A stretch of 32,907 nt of DNA from Streptosporangiales bacterium (GTDB taxonomy: Bacteria > Actinomycetota > Actinomycetes > Streptosporangiales > Streptosporangiaceae). The stretch covers positions 1-32,907 of the forward strand of contig WRBL01000030.1 in the NCBI GenBank assembly GCA_009784565.1, given 5' to 3'. The notes beneath the pieces were generated by a model. The model made no database searches, was not told the DNA's origin, and saw only the letters and a program-made list of their open reading frames with translations. Of this stretch, positions 32,869 through 32,907 are shown in pieces. Within the stretch, counting starts at the first letter, position 1, and each line of letters opens with the position of its first letter. A program made the translations under genes and the position numbers.

Positions 32869-32907
32869 CGGCGACCCGTTCGCGGTCCTGGGCCTGCCCG
32901 CCGAAGC
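32861..32907 (+). CDS. Start of a probable J-domain (DnaJ-like) protein, truncated by the window
   Basis: ATG 32861 overlaps the ATPase stop by 8 nt. The 15 complete codons read 'MSSGDPFAVLGLPAE', which matches the beginning of a J domain ('DPYxVLGVxxxA'). Only this fragment is visible, so the identification rests on a short motif. If right, it would recruit an Hsp70 to, or act as an adaptor for, the membrane ATPase encoded just upstream. Confidence 0.5.
   Translation, partial: MSSGDPFAVLGLPAE

Noticed and set aside
1-32907. CRISPR arrays, tRNA or rRNA genes, insertion-sequence ends
   Set aside because: No spaced repeat series, no cloverleaf or TTCRA-type T-loop context and no transposase-like ORF was found by reading; a tRNAscan or ISfinder search was not possible.

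Overview
The window is very GC-rich DNA (clearly above 70% by eye) with many GTG starts, GTGA/ATGA gene overlaps and a set of Actinobacteria-restricted genes: the Pup ligase gene pafA, the WYL regulators pafB and pafC, DUF3866 and DUF3145 proteins, a small HATPase-type ATP-binding protein and a MEDS-STAS protein. It fits a chromosome of a high-GC actinomycete, probably near Streptosporangiales/Thermomonosporaceae or Streptomyces. That placement comes from gene content only, not from a phylogeny. I saw no rRNA, tRNA, CRISPR array or insertion sequence.

Layout. (1) 1-5.4 kb: a truncated polytopic membrane protein, pafC and pafB (minus strand), a divergent DUF3866 gene, a strong bidirectional terminator, and a lipoprotein with two FKBP domains. 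(2) 5.5-15 kb: an unusual mixture. Putative GT-C type membrane glycosyltransferases flank pafA, and upstream of pafA on the same strand is a tight cassette of UDP-sugar dehydrogenase, GT2 glycosyltransferase, NAD-dependent epimerase and another GT-C protein. In relatives pafA, the FKBP gene and pafBC usually lie close together, so a surface-glycan gene set appears to have been inserted into the Pup-proteasome neighbourhood. (3) 15-22.3 kb: housekeeping and accessory metabolism on the minus strand: succinate-semialdehyde-type dehydrogenase, short-chain dehydrogenase, DUF3145, apolipoprotein N-acyltransferase and a large multicopper oxidase. (4) 22.4-29.2 kb: an MFS carrier, an ATP-binding regulator, a three-gene molybdenum hydroxylase operon (form II CoxL type, order L-S-M) and a divergent MarR-GNAT fusion gene with an operator-like palindrome over its promoter. 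(5) 29.3-32.9 kb: a MEDS-STAS sensor preceded by tandem 23-nt repeats, then a replication-relaxation-like winged-helix protein, a membrane-anchored FtsK/TraB-like ATPase and the start of a probable J-domain protein, the last three overlapping in sequence.

How the parts work together. pafA attaches Pup to proteins; PafB and PafC form the PafBC activator of the LexA-independent DNA damage response in mycobacteria. The UDP-sugar dehydrogenase, epimerase, GT2 and GT-C proteins look like one pathway that makes a nucleotide-activated or polyprenyl-linked sugar and adds it to a cell-surface glycan. Lnt would acylate lipoproteins such as the FKBP protein. The molybdenum hydroxylase subunits would form one large-medium-small complex. 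The two best candidates for something little described are the glycan/GT-C island interleaved with pafA and pafBC, and the sensor plus DNA-pump-like ATPase module at the right edge.
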